Shown: positions 25,940 through 34,088, numbered from the stretch's first letter. The stretch: DNA of 38,332 bases from Lachnospiraceae bacterium (GCA_004556565.1 SFGN01000035.1:1-38332); one strand, 5' to 3'. Notes: a model not told the origin generated them from the sequence alone. Numbers and translations: made by a program.

Positions 25940-28291
25940 TCAATATTCTGTATATTTCTTATTTCCATACGGAGTACTCCCTTCTGCCACCATCTGCACG
26001 CCGGCAGCCTGATTACCAAAATCCGGATAATAAACCTTCGCAGGTTTTCTCGCCTGGATTTGACCAGCCAATCGCTCTTTCAAAAGCGTGTTTCTCTTGG
26101 TGACTATCACATTTCTCACTGCATAAGAAAGAGCCTTCTTCGTGCCAACCATCACCAGAATTTTTTTGGCCCGGGTAATACCGGTATAGATCAGATTTCT
26201 CTGAAGCATCACGTAATGGTTCATCAGCACCGGCATGACAACAATCGGATACTCAGAGCCCTGAGCTTTATGAATGGTTGTTGCATAGGCATGCACCAAT
26301 TCATCCAGCTCAGTGGCATCGTACTCAATGCTCCGGCCATCAAAATTCACCAGAAGGGTACGATCCTGTATATCCACAGATTCGATGAATCCGATATCGC
26401 CATTGAAGACTTCCTTATCGTAATTGTTCTTGATCTGCATGACCTTATCATTTGGCCGATAAACAAACCCGCTTCTGCGAAGTCCCTCTCCCTGAGGGTT
26501 CAAGGCTTCCTGCAGTGCCATGTTCAGATTGGTAGCGCCGACCACACCTCTTTGCATCGGTGTCAGCACCTGAATCTGACTGGAAGGCGTCCGATAATAT
26601 CCCGGAAGCTTCTTATGTACCAGTTCCACAATCAGCTTCACCGCTTCCTCGGGGTCCTCCTGTGTCATAAAGAAGAAATCCGTATTCTTTCCATTGGACG
26701 TATCCGGCAGTTGACCGGCATTGATCTTATGTGCATTCATGATAATCCGGCTGGTCTGGGCCTGACGGAAAATCCTGGTCAGACGAACCACAGGAAACAC
26801 TTCACTGTCAATCACATCACGGAGCACATTTCCTGCGCCAACCGATGGAAGCTGATCAATATCTCCCACCAAAATCAGACGCATGTGAGGCGGGATAGCT
26901 TTCATCAGCGCATTCATCAGAACAATATCAATCATAGAACACTCATCCACGATCAGAACATCTCCCTCAAGAGGTGTTTCCTCATTTTTCTGATAGCCTT
27001 CCGGCGGTTTGAATTCCAGAAGTCGGTGGATGGTCTTTGCCTCCAGACCGGTGGCTTCCGTCATTCTCTTGGCAGCACGTCCTGTAGGAGCCGCCAGCAA
27101 TATATTAAGTCCAAAGGTGCGATAGGCTGCGATGATTCCCTGGGTTGTGGTGGTTTTTCCTGTACCCGGACCACCGGTAAGCACCAGGACCTTTGCAGTC
27201 GCTGCCCGGCGAATGGCTTCCACCTGCACCTCATCATATTTCATATTTACAGTATTCTGGATTTTCTCAACATCCACAGACAACTCCGGATTACCGGTAT
27301 CCTGTCTTGCTTTCATAAGAGAAACCCATAGTCTGTCTGCTGCCGGTTCTGCAGCCAGCTTTTTCAATTTATTGGCAACACCAACCTCCGCAAAATAAAA
27401 GGGTGGCAGGTAGATACATTCTTTTTCAATCTCTTTGGCAGCATCTTCCGGAATAACCTCATCCGGCGCAAACTGCGGAACCATAATCTTCTCACGAATC
27501 AATTCTTCATCCTTCAACATCTGATCCATGGTCATAATGATGCTGGTATCCTCCGCCTCCAGAAGTTCTGATGCTTTCCTGATCAGCTGATCACGCTCTG
27601 CATAAACATGGCCTTCATCTGCCAGCTCACTTAAGGTATACATGATACCGCTGCGCAGACGGATAAATGCCTCCTTGCCAATACCAAGCTTCATGGCAAT
27701 GCTGTCAGCCGTCTTAAAACCAATTCCCCAGATATCATCCGCCAGACGGAATGGATTCTCCTTTACCTTCGGAATACTCTCATTGCCATACTGACGATAG
27801 ATCTTCGCTGCAAATGCAGTGCTCACGCCATGATCCTGAAGAAAAAGCATAACATTCTTGATCTCCTTCTGTCGTTCCCAACTCTTTGCAATCTTATCGA
27901 CGCGCTTCTTTCCGATACCGGGAACCTCCAGGAGCCGCTGCACATCCGTCTCGATGATCTCCAGTGTATCCGTACCGAACTGCTGCACGATCTTCTTGGC
28001 AAACTTCGGTCCCACACCCTTGATCAGACCGGAGCCAAGGTACTTCTCAATACCAAAAACTGTGGCAGGCATGGTCTCCTCCCAGCTCTCCGCCAAGAAC
28101 TGTCTGCCGTACTTGGCATCCACCTTCCAATTGCCATCAATCAAAAGCACGGATCCAACATTGGCATCCACAAGATTACCTACGACCGTAACCAGGTCAT
28201 TATAGTTCTTCACGGCGCACTTCAAGACAGAATAGCCTGTTTCAGGGCTTTGATAGGTTATACGTTCTACGACGCAGCGTATCTTAATCAC
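25940..28291 (-). CDS. recD2: RecD2-like SF1B DNA helicase
   Basis: 783 residues, GTG start at 28291 with AGGTGAG upstream. The N-terminal OB-like part is followed by helix-hairpin-helix segments (about 100-200: LIKGVGPKFAKKIV, LLEVPGIGKKRVDKI, DDIWGIGFKTADSIA). The helicase core has Walker A GGPGTGKTTTT (about 375), Walker B LIVDECSMID (about 448), motif III LVGDIDQLPSVGAG, and the C-terminal SH3-bearing domain with TIHKAQGSEYPIV and YTGITRAKK. All motifs are intact. RecD2 is a 5'-3' helicase involved in replication-fork and recombination processes. Copies next to ssb-like genes are common on integrative elements; here it shares a minus-strand series with SSB and HIRAN genes. Confidence 0.95.
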   Translation of the reverse strand: MIKIRCVVERITYQSPETGYSVLKCAVKNYNDLVTVVGNLVDANVGSVLLIDGNWKVDAKYGRQFLAESWEETMPATVFGIEKYLGSGLIKGVGPKFAKKIVQQFGTDTLEIIETDVQRLLEVPGIGKKRVDKIAKSWERQKEIKNVMLFLQDHGVSTAFAAKIYRQYGNESIPKVKENPFRLADDIWGIGFKTADSIAMKLGIGKEAFIRLRSGIMYTLSELADEGHVYAERDQLIRKASELLEAEDTSIIMTMDQMLKDEELIREKIMVPQFAPDEVIPEDAAKEIEKECIYLPPFYFAEVGVANKLKKLAAEPAADRLWVSLMKARQDTGNPELSVDVEKIQNTVNMKYDEVQVEAIRRAATAKVLVLTGGPGTGKTTTTQGIIAAYRTFGLNILLAAPTGRAAKRMTEATGLEAKTIHRLLEFKPPEGYQKNEETPLEGDVLIVDECSMIDIVLMNALMKAIPPHMRLILVGDIDQLPSVGAGNVLRDVIDSEVFPVVRLTRIFRQAQTSRIIMNAHKINAGQLPDTSNGKNTDFFFMTQEDPEEAVKLIVELVHKKLPGYYRTPSSQIQVLTPMQRGVVGATNLNMALQEALNPQGEGLRRSGFVYRPNDKVMQIKNNYDKEVFNGDIGFIESVDIQDRTLLVNFDGRSIEYDATELDELVHAYATTIHKAQGSEYPIVVMPVLMNHYVMLQRNLIYTGITRAKKILVMVGTKKALSYAVRNVIVTKRNTLLKERLAGQIQARKPAKVYYPDFGNQAAGVQMVAEGSTPYGNKKYTEY

Positions 28292-28329
28292 TTAAGTCTC
28301 ACCTGCCTTTATCATGATTTTGCTTATGC

Positions 28330-28890
28330 CTATATACTGTTATTCACAATCTGTTCCAAATGCGCTGCAATGAATTCCTGCGCTTTCTGAGAATACATGA
28401 CAATTTGATATGATTGTCCATATGTCGATGTTCGTTCCTGCATGTAAAGCCCAAAATCTATTCCCAACTCCGTTGCTTCCGGATGGAGCTTTCCTGTGTA
28501 TTTGTCCTGAACATCAATCAAATATCCTTTCCGTTTCAGCCAGTCTGTTACTGGTTTTGTACCAATTCCCCGCACATTTGGATCAAGTGCCAATCCTTTC
28601 AGCCTGTTCATAAAATGAGCAATCGAAGTATCATCTACATATTTAAACCCGGAAAGACATTCAAACGGAAATGGGGACTTTGACGATTTAGATGCCCGTC
28701 CGCCAATCATACCATCATTTTCCTTAACTGCAGTAAGAACCTCTTTTACAAAATACATACACCGGATCACATTCGGATTGTTTAATACGGAATCATCTTC
28801 CGTAGGTTTATTATTAACAGGATTCTTGCCATCAGCGATACGTTCAATATATTTCATGGCAACTTCCAACTTTTTCATATCAATCTGCAT
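28330..28890 (-). CDS. Conserved hypothetical protein upstream of recD2
   Basis: 186 residues, soluble, mixed charge. Recognisable features are MKYIERIADGKNPVN, SVLNNPNVIRCMYFVKEVL and a C-terminal half with VTDWLKRKGYLIDVQDKYTG, which looks like a wing of a winged-helix fold. I do not recognise a named family. It lies 38 bases upstream of recD2 in the same orientation and just downstream of the MutT remnant. A role with the helicase is only suggested by position. Confidence 0.75.
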   Translation of the reverse strand: MQIDMKKLEVAMKYIERIADGKNPVNNKPTEDDSVLNNPNVIRCMYFVKEVLTAVKENDGMIGGRASKSSKSPFPFECLSGFKYVDDTSIAHFMNRLKGLALDPNVRGIGTKPVTDWLKRKGYLIDVQDKYTGKLHPEATELGIDFGLYMQERTSTYGQSYQIVMYSQKAQEFIAAHLEQIVNNSI

Positions 28891-28933
28891 AATCTTACTT
28901 CACCACCTTAACGCTCCATTTAATTTCTTCGTT

Positions 28934-29169
28934 TTAGTTCATATACTGTCTGATTTTATCAATCAATGTAATATCTGCCGGCAGCCAGGCAACACTATCT
29001 AATTCATCTTTTGTAAGCCACTTCGCAGCTTCAGCTTCATTGAGTTCCAACTCTCCTGCTCTTACTTTAGCCCAGAAGCAATCCATAGAGAGATGAAAAG
29101 TCGGATAATCATATTCTTTCGTTCGATATCGTTACAAATAATGGCTGCGACTACTTTAATTGTCTTCAT
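28934..29169 (-). pseudogene. MutT/Nudix hydrolase remnant lacking the Nudix box
   Basis: ATG at 29169 begins MKTIKVVAAIICND, the standard start of MutT-like 8-oxo-dGTP diphosphatases. It then jumps, with a frame change, to EYDYPTFHLSMDCFWAKV and EAAKWLTKDELDSVAWLPAD, the normal C-terminal part, ending at 28934. The whole central region with the catalytic GX5EX7REUXEEXGU box is gone, so the product cannot be active. As with other genes of this island, both ends are kept and the middle is lost. Confidence 0.75.
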
Positions 29170-29225
29170 ATAAACACGTCATGTCGTGATTTAAACTAGA
29201 AACGGAACAAAATAACTCTGTTATC

Positions 29226-29254
29226 ATTATAACCCACACATGAATTATTGTCAT
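29226..29254 (-). promoter_or_regulatory. Sigma-A promoter for the MutT remnant-recD2 unit
   Basis: On the minus strand ATGACA (29254-29249), 17 bases, TATAAT (29231-29226): a perfect -10 and five of six at -35. It lies after the terminator of the ssb unit, so the recD2-WYL-pnuC series is a separate transcription unit. A second possible promoter (TTGACA, 17 bases, GATAGT) lies upstream near 29305-29277. Confidence 0.65.
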
Positions 29255-29380
29255 AAGCAACTTTCGATTTTTCAAAACTATCTTGTTATTTTCTATTATT
29301 GTCAAACATTTATCTACACCCCCACAATGACACACCCCCGCAACGAACAATAAACACCCATTCAATTTTATCCACTTTAC

Positions 29381-29423
29381 GAAAAACATAATAGCCGAGA
29401 CTATTTTGCCAGCCTCAGCTATT
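29381..29423 (-). terminator. Rho-independent terminator of the ssb unit
   Basis: A 13-bp stem pairs 29411-29423 with 29390-29402 (minus-strand arms AATAGCTGAGGCT and AGTCTCGGCTATT, two G-U pairs) with an 8-base loop. On the minus strand it is followed by ATGTTTTTC. It lies just past the stop of the small acidic gene. Confidence 0.85.
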
Positions 29424-29443
29424 CTCATTACTAATATTCTTCT

Positions 29444-29574
29444 CTAAAAATCAAACTCATCCGGATCCAGTCCTGCTTCTTCCAATACTTCTCTTCTTTC
29501 TTCCGGATCCATAAACTCTAACTCATCATAATCAAGCCCTGCCTCAGCAAAAACATCTTATCAAATCCAAACAT
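29444..29574 (-). pseudogene. Small acidic protein gene with a one-base deletion
   Basis: ATG at 29574 follows a strong GGGGAGAG site and starts MFGFDK. The following bases code, in the neighbouring frame, for AEAGLDYDELEFMDPEERRE and LEEAGLDPDEFDF, ending at 29444. Restoring one A in GATAAGATG would give a continuous 43-residue protein with a doubled EAGLD.DE motif. This acidic, repeat-like, two-helix product has no family I can name. It is the last gene of the ssb unit, directly before the terminator. Confidence 0.6.
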
Positions 29575-29617
29575 GATATTCTCTCCCCGTAAAATCCTTA
29601 ACTCTAAACTTCTGTTT

Positions 29618-30739
29618 CTAAATTCTGTTGTCTTCAATCTCCAGCGCAACAGCATCCGCGTTCATCTTCTTCCAGGCGATCACCTTATCTTGCTTAATAG
29701 AATACACCGTTGCTCCATAGCGAACTGAAAATTGTTTCAGTTTCTGATTGTAGATACCAGTCTGCCAGGATAACTGTTCATTCCTATCTTTCCATACATA
29801 AATGCAGATCGTCTGGTTCTTCGGATATCCTTGCTCTGATACCAACTGGAAGTCATTTAAATCAAAGAAATTTTTCTTCTTGAATAATCCAGCTACATAA
29901 GACTTCACTTTCTGCCACAATGTTCGCTCTCCCGTTTTCTCGCCAAGCATCTCTTCCAATGAGACTGCCGTCATTTCCATTTTCTCTGCTTGATGTTGTT
30001 TTAATTTTTTCTTTTTACTCGGATTAACTTTACTATTGTGTAAAGCATAGTCCTCCGGCTTGTACTCATAATTCTTGATGATACTTAATGCATAGCCGAT
30101 ATCTGTATCTGCGCACGCAGAACTCTGGACATGAAATCCTTGTGTGAATTCTCTTACACCTTTTTTCCTCACGGCATAATTATTGTGATAAAGCTGGACA
30201 TGCCCTTTCCTTGGAAGACATTTAATTCGCCAGGTATCTTCCTTGTGCCATACGGTCATTACATCCATAGAGATCCGGGTCTTCATTCCGTTCTCAACAT
30301 AGATGCTACGAATCTGCTCAATAGACATTTGAGCTTTTTCAAAAAAGGCACGGTATTTCTCAATCTCTTTCGGATCTTTTGCTCCAGCTGAAACATAAGC
30401 CTGAATCATACATTCAGAACAAGGTTTTAATTCCGAAACGTAGTCTTCAGACCAAAGTAAATCTTCATCCGGAATGTATTTGGCACAGGAACAATGCTTA
30501 TCATGAATAACGTTTGCCTGTCTTGAATAGAGGTATTTGATTTTCTGGTCACTCATAATGCGATGACGTTCTTCGGACTCCTTGTTGGCAGAGACAGGCA
30601 CAATCGGTGATGAGATTGCAAGTGCCAATGCCCCATCAACCATTACAGTATTTTCACATTCTCCGTGTAATTCACTGAGCAAATCTCCAAAGTCCGAATG
30701 CTCATAGTTTCTTGCATATGAAATACTTTTCCTGCTCAT
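29618..30739 (-). CDS. Hypothetical protein with Cys/His putative zinc-binding motif, ssb-linked
   Basis: 373 residues, no signal peptide or membrane helix. Around residues 70-110 the pattern YLYSRQANVIHDKHCSCAKY then LKPCSECM looks like an Ada- or nuclease-tail-type zinc site (HxxxCxC with CxxC). The middle is lysine-rich (NPSKKKKLKQH), and the C-terminal third has alternating strands (TICIYVWKDRNEQLSWQTG). I do not recognise the family. It starts 28 bases after the ssb stop and belongs to the ssb-HIRAN unit, which suggests a role in nucleic-acid handling of the island. Confidence 0.75.
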   Translation of the reverse strand: MSRKSISYARNYEHSDFGDLLSELHGECENTVMVDGALALAISSPIVPVSANKESEERHRIMSDQKIKYLYSRQANVIHDKHCSCAKYIPDEDLLWSEDYVSELKPCSECMIQAYVSAGAKDPKEIEKYRAFFEKAQMSIEQIRSIYVENGMKTRISMDVMTVWHKEDTWRIKCLPRKGHVQLYHNNYAVRKKGVREFTQGFHVQSSACADTDIGYALSIIKNYEYKPEDYALHNSKVNPSKKKKLKQHQAEKMEMTAVSLEEMLGEKTGERTLWQKVKSYVAGLFKKKNFFDLNDFQLVSEQGYPKNQTICIYVWKDRNEQLSWQTGIYNQKLKQFSVRYGATVYSIKQDKVIAWKKMNADAVALEIEDNRI

Positions 30740-30767
30740 ACATCACCTTCTTCCTGCCACTTCCTAT

Positions 30768-31202
30768 TTATGAAAATGGCAATTCGTCATCAATTCCATC
30801 TGGAATGTTCATGAATCCATCTGCAACTGAAGTTGCTGCCGATGGTCTGCTGTAATTATTCTGTCCACCATTCCCTGCAGCTGCTTTGCTTTCTGAGAAC
30901 TTCTGCTCCTCCACAACAATGTCTGTTGTATAAACTTTCTGGCCGTCACGATTCGTGTAACTTCCGGTCTGAATTCTTCCGGTCAGTACAATCTTTGTTC
31001 CCTGTCGCAGATACTTCTCTGCAAATTCTGCATTGCGCCCGAAGGCAACGCAGCCAATAAAGTCTGCACTCTGCTCACCGTCTCTTTTGAATCTGCGATC
31101 AACTGCGATGGTATATCTTGCAACTGCAGTAGAATTCTCTCCAGCGCCATACCTTACTTCCGGATCTCTGGTCAAGCGTCCCATCAATATTACTTTATTC
31201 AT
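30768..31202 (-). CDS. ssb: Single-stranded DNA-binding protein
   Basis: 144 residues. The OB-fold start MNKVILMGRLTRDPEVRYGA, the core TAVARYTIAVDRRF and DFIGCVAFGRNAEFAEKYL, then GTKIVLTGRIQTGSY, and the acidic interaction tip DDELPF at the C-terminus are diagnostic. The linker is short (Asn/Gly/Ser-rich). It coats ssDNA and recruits repair proteins. The gene overlaps the HIRAN gene by 8 bases, showing tight coupling. It looks like an accessory, mobile-element-type copy: no ribosomal protein genes flank it, unlike the housekeeping ssb between rpsF and rpsR. Confidence 0.96.
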   Translation of the reverse strand: MNKVILMGRLTRDPEVRYGAGENSTAVARYTIAVDRRFKRDGEQSADFIGCVAFGRNAEFAEKYLRQGTKIVLTGRIQTGSYTNRDGQKVYTTDIVVEEQKFSESKAAAGNGGQNNYSRPSAATSVADGFMNIPDGIDDELPFS

Positions 31203-31539
31203 CGAATGCTTCCTCCATCATCTTATGTTTATTATCAATAAGACTCTTCCTACTGAGACTGCAGATCGTTCCATGAGGTGTTACCAGGACAACCTTGGCC
31301 TTTGCAGTGTCACCAATCTTGTCATAGATGCGTCCGGCACTCATGCTCTCACCGATGACGGTGTGTATGCTATTTGCCACATGTCCGATCTCGCCAAGTC
31401 CTTCCTTCTTTACAACGATGGCCTCTTTATCGAACTTGTTATCCGGTTCCTTCTTAAGTTTCAGTTTCACTCCCGGCTTCAGGTATTCATTGCCGTGATA
31501 GTACTTGGTTCCTGTCAATGTGAAATAAATCTTACTCAT
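31195..31539 (-). CDS. HIRAN domain protein
   Basis: 114 residues; AAGGAGG before ATG at 31539. The HIRAN core is clear: GNEYLKPGVKLKLKKEPDNK, FDKEAIVVKKEGLGEIGHVA. In eukaryotic HLTF this domain binds the 3' end of ssDNA. Stand-alone bacterial HIRAN proteins are typical of phages and mobile elements and sit next to replication genes. Here it overlaps ssb, consistent with work on ssDNA ends. Confidence 0.9.
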   Translation of the reverse strand: MSKIYFTLTGTKYYHGNEYLKPGVKLKLKKEPDNKFDKEAIVVKKEGLGEIGHVANSIHTVIGESMSAGRIYDKIGDTAKAKVVLVTPHGTICSLSRKSLIDNKHKMMEEAFDE

Positions 31540-31551
31540 TGCCCTTCCTCC

Positions 31552-31653
31552 TTAGTCTTCCATGAATTCAAAATATTCTTTATCGCTGGCAAATAAAATG
31601 TACTTGCCATCTACGTATCCCATGTATCCGTTGCTTGTAACATATCCCTTCAT
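31552..31653 (-). CDS. 33-residue small protein at the head of the ssb unit
   Basis: ATG at 31653 follows AAGGAGG at proper spacing. The product starts MKGYVTSNGYMGYVDGKYIL and ends EYFEFMED. It is compact, aromatic and acidic, with a GYMGYVDG hairpin-like centre. It ends 13 bases before the HIRAN start, whose ribosome binding site abuts its stop codon. The strong site, clean spacing and coding-like composition make it likely real. Function unknown. Confidence 0.65.
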   Translation of the reverse strand: MKGYVTSNGYMGYVDGKYILFASDKEYFEFMED

Positions 31654-31970
31654 TTGCCGTCCTCCTTGATTCCTTTTCTGATACTACCAATTTACAACAA
31701 ATAGCTGTGCAAAAATCCTGACAACCAACCGGTATCCGAGCGGATTTTTTGCCCGAATCTGCCCTATCTGGGCATTTTTTTCAAAGTCATTTCAAAAATG
31801 TGCCTAAACTTTTCCGGACATTTTCGTATTTAGTAGTTGAGGGATAGGGAATAGCAAGGACATGAAGTGGTTGCACACCTTCCGGGCATTCGCCTCAAAA
31901 TAGGAATCCTACCCAGTTTTGTTAATCTCGCTTCGCTCGTAATTTGCAGAAAGGAGATGCGCATAGCTGA
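31654..31970. other. Intergenic region: ssb-unit promoter and a plus-strand terminator
   Basis: No gene is seen. For the minus strand an extended -10 (TGGTAGTAT, hexamer at 31686-31681) lies 28 bases upstream of the small gene; its -35 is poor. On the plus strand TGCCC-TATCT-GGGCA plus seven T (31760-31781) forms a terminator-like hairpin without an evident upstream gene. The rest up to the relaxase fragment contains only short random frames. Confidence 0.4.
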
Positions 31971-32334
31971 AAGAAAAAGAGAAATCCAGGTTATCAAACT
32001 GCTGCCGAAAAGATTCGGCAAACTCAAAAGGCAATTCAAAATCAGACGGTCATTCAGAAATACTGTAAAGTCTATCGTGCATGTCGTGATGTGGTTCGTG
32101 TTGAGAAGGATGCTCCAGACAAAGCACTCTACCATAAACAATATCAGGCGGAGTATCAGCTGCATGATGTCACTTTAAAAGAACTGGATTCTGCCAAAAA
32201 AAGAAAAGCAGGATCTCCAAAAACAACAGAAGACCCTGTAGGTAATTGAACATAATTTTGATGCTATGATCCGGGAAACCGGTATAAAGGTTCCAGAGAA
32301 AGAGTCATCACAGAAAACACAGGAGGACATGTGC
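31971..32334 (+). pseudogene. C-terminal fragment of a mobilisation relaxase
   Basis: The frame opening after TGA at 31968-31970 reads KKKRNPGYQTAAEKIRQTQK, then IQKYCKVYRACRDVVRVEKD, LYHKQYQAEYQLHDVTLKEL, stopping at 32249. This coiled-coil, basic sequence resembles the C-terminal part of MobA/Rlx-type relaxases of Clostridia mobile elements. A second piece in another frame (32254-32334: NFDAMIRETGIKVPEKESSQ) looks like the extreme C-terminus, so sequence between them is also lost. There is no start codon and no N-terminal nuclease domain. It is the only plus-strand coding trace in this island and supports an integrative-element origin. Confidence 0.6.
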
Positions 32335-32337
32335 TGC

Positions 32338-32841
32338 CTATTCTATCCGATTCTTGTAAGTTACATAGACATGTCCCGCACCAAATACGAGCCCAAATAA
32401 TATGAGCAGACAATGCCGCATCGTTATCCCACACAGTAAAAACAGACAGGTTGGCAATATCGCAAGAGTAATCTGCTTGCCAAAACTTTGTTTGTGAAAA
32501 TACAGCATCCAGATAATCCAATAGGACAATATCAGCAATACATTTCCGATACTATAAATCAAAAATGCGTCAACGGATCCAAATCCAAATTCGGCAATCC
32601 CGATATTAAATACCATTAGAAACATACAAGCGTATCTTCCGATCTGCTCCAGAATATTCATAAATTTATTCGTGCAAAGGTTCTTCTTACCTTTAAACTT
32701 GATTGCGTAAACTATATTCGGAATAAGCAGCAAAATCACAAAAATCAGACCAAATACATTCAGCCAATCCATTCCCAGTTTTCCTGCTATAAATACAGCT
32801 GTCGGTCCATCTGAACCACCAATAATTGACATGTGCCTCAC
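32338..32841 (-). CDS. Small polytopic membrane protein with GGSDGPT motif
   Basis: 167 residues with four or five hydrophobic helices (LNVFGLIFVILLLIPNIVYA, CMFLMVFNIGIAEFGF, LIYSIGNVLLILSYWIIWML, ILPTCLFLLCGITM). The N-terminus MSIIGGSDGPTAVFIAGKLG matches the GGADGPT-type segment of sodium-pumping decarboxylase beta subunits, here detached from the rest of that protein. ATG choice is between 32841 and 9 bases later (MSIIGG). Its start overlaps the CDP-alcohol phosphatidyltransferase stop by 4 bases, implying coupled translation. Function unknown. Confidence 0.75.
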   Translation of the reverse strand: MRHMSIIGGSDGPTAVFIAGKLGMDWLNVFGLIFVILLLIPNIVYAIKFKGKKNLCTNKFMNILEQIGRYACMFLMVFNIGIAEFGFGSVDAFLIYSIGNVLLILSYWIIWMLYFHKQSFGKQITLAILPTCLFLLCGITMRHCLLILFGLVFGAGHVYVTYKNRIE

Positions 32842-33332
32842 TTCACCTTTCCAATTCTAATAATGTGTCCCTCCTGTATAGCAGCAAATGTTGCAACCAT
32901 ACATACAACCAAAGCACTATAACGCAATTCCACTACTGCCATCGTCAGCGGCAATAAAAACACCAATAGGCCGGTAACCTTATTTGCTACAGTATGAACG
33001 GATACAAACTGTTTTTCTACTACAAATCCGGAAATGATATTGATGATCTTAATAAGAGCAATGACTCCTATCCAAATCCATATGCCCTTAGGGATTTCCA
33101 TAACCGGAAACATCTTATAAGCTGCCGCTACTACAAATACTATGTCTGCTATCGTATCTAACTTTGATCCAAATTTACTTTCGGTCCCCAGCTTTTTGGC
33201 AATGGTTCCGTCAATCATATCCGTACATCCAGCTGCCAGATAGCATCCATAAAATACTGGTGAGAACACTGGAACCAAAAATATGATTGCACTGAAAAGA
33301 ATACGACAGCTCGTAATCACATTTGCTACCAT
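32838..33332 (-). CDS. CDP-alcohol phosphatidyltransferase family protein
   Basis: 164 residues, about six hydrophobic segments. The catalytic signature is present: DMIDGTIAKKLG then FGSKLDTIAD, i.e. DxxDGxxA(x)8-9Gx3Dx3D. The usual Arg after Ala is Lys here. Such integral membrane enzymes transfer a phosphoalcohol from CDP-alcohol donors, as in phosphatidylglycerol or inositol lipid synthesis. At 164 residues it is slightly short. It overlaps the genes on both sides (1 base with DUF7662, 4 bases with the membrane protein), a compact three-gene operon. The acceptor cannot be predicted. Confidence 0.9.
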   Translation of the reverse strand: MVANVITSCRILFSAIIFLVPVFSPVFYGCYLAAGCTDMIDGTIAKKLGTESKFGSKLDTIADIVFVVAAAYKMFPVMEIPKGIWIWIGVIALIKIINIISGFVVEKQFVSVHTVANKVTGLLVFLLPLTMAVVELRYSALVVCMVATFAAIQEGHIIRIGKVK

Positions 33333-33541
33333 TATTCTTCCACTTTCTCGAAAGCTACTGTTTCTGCTTTCATCGATATCTTGCCTACCCGATATCCATA
33401 CTCCGGCAATTCCTTCTTGAACTTCAGAAAAGAGTGATCAATCGGAATGCCGGCAATTTCCTCTATTTCAGCATAAGTCAGCTTGAAACTTTCTGTTCCA
33501 TTTTCCTTTATCCATTTCCATAACGGATCATATTTACTCAT
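33332..33541 (-). CDS. DUF7662-type small protein
   Basis: 69 residues from ATG at 33541, chosen because AGAGGA lies just upstream. A TTG at 33559 would add six residues and destroy that spacing. The sequence MSKYDPLWKWIKENG, LTYAEIEEIAGIPIDHSFLK and YRVGKISMKAETVAFEKV fits a known small domain that looks like a nucleic-acid-binding HTH with a hairpin. Function unknown. It leads the CDP-alcohol phosphatidyltransferase operon. A truncated relative lies at 23181-23312. Confidence 0.8.
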   Translation of the reverse strand: MSKYDPLWKWIKENGTESFKLTYAEIEEIAGIPIDHSFLKFKKELPEYGYRVGKISMKAETVAFEKVEE

Positions 33542-33559
33542 CGTTATTTCCTCTACCAA

Positions 33560-33772
33560 TCTTTTTTTAATTGCGAATCTTAAAGAGGATTTTACCCACT
33601 ACTGAGGCGAATCGTTCCCTCCCTAACGTTCTACACATTTGAGAAAGCGGCATCCCCTACTAAGATGATACCACACTCCGATTCTAAAGAGAAGTTTGAA
33701 AATCCTGTTTACAGACCATTCAAGGGATGAAAATATTACATATCATGCATGAATTCAACCCCTCTCTGTAGA
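33560..33772 (-). promoter_or_regulatory. Gene-free leader of the DUF7662 operon with a putative promoter
   Basis: No gene is seen. On the minus strand an extended -10 TGGTATCAT (hexamer at 33670-33665) lacks a good -35. The 120-base leader after it shows no strong hairpin. Confidence 0.35.
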
Positions 33773-34088
33773 CTATCTTTTCCCGACTTTTTTGCGTAAT
33801 ACTCTTTCTGTGCCTTCTTCCACTATTTTTTTAACTTCTTTCATATTTGATATCTGTTGCCGCAAATCATTAGTTGCAATATTAGTTTAACCATACCAAT
33901 CAAATCTTTCACCCATAAAATCACACTCATCAGTGGTATTTGTCAATTCTGCCCATCTTGCAGAAAGCAATTTAGAATAGTCAGGATAAACCAACTCGGA
34001 CACGCCGACAAAGTGGGCAGGGAAGGTTGCGCGCTGGTCCAGTGGACCAGATGCGAACTCACCGCAGTGAATCCGCTTTATTTTTTCT
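33773..34088 (-). pseudogene. Degenerate coding trace of unknown family downstream of the HTH gene
   Basis: One frame reads VYPDYSKLLSARWAELTNTT, DECDFMGERFDWYG, then a stop (33885-33887), and continues in the same frame with NDLRQQISNMKEVKKIVEEG and ends at 33773. Both halves look like real protein (amphipathic, charged), unlike random translation, so this may be a gene with an in-frame stop or two gene ends joined. I do not recognise the family. A 17-bp palindrome lies in its upstream part. Confidence 0.3.
34034..34050. repeat. 17-bp palindrome
   Basis: CTGGTCCAGTGGACCAG is perfectly symmetric around a central G. It sits between the HTH gene stop and the degenerate coding trace. It could be a protein-binding site (the HTH protein is adjacent) or part of an element end. 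Confidence 0.5.

Noticed and set aside
25880..27331. Long plus-strand open frame (483 codons) over recD2
   Set aside because: It lies opposite conserved helicase motifs and its translation is His/Arg/Ile-rich antisense-like sequence without motifs.
29156..29428. Minus-strand 90-codon hydrophobic open frame
   Set aside because: It has no ribosome binding site, starts inside the ssb-unit terminator, contains the TATAAT promoter and overlaps the MutT start; best read as intergenic.
31830..32178. Overlapping open frames on both strands (31867-32178 plus, 31830-32165 minus)
   Set aside because: The plus frame is out of register with the relaxase-like frame at 31971-32249, and the minus frame is its antisense.
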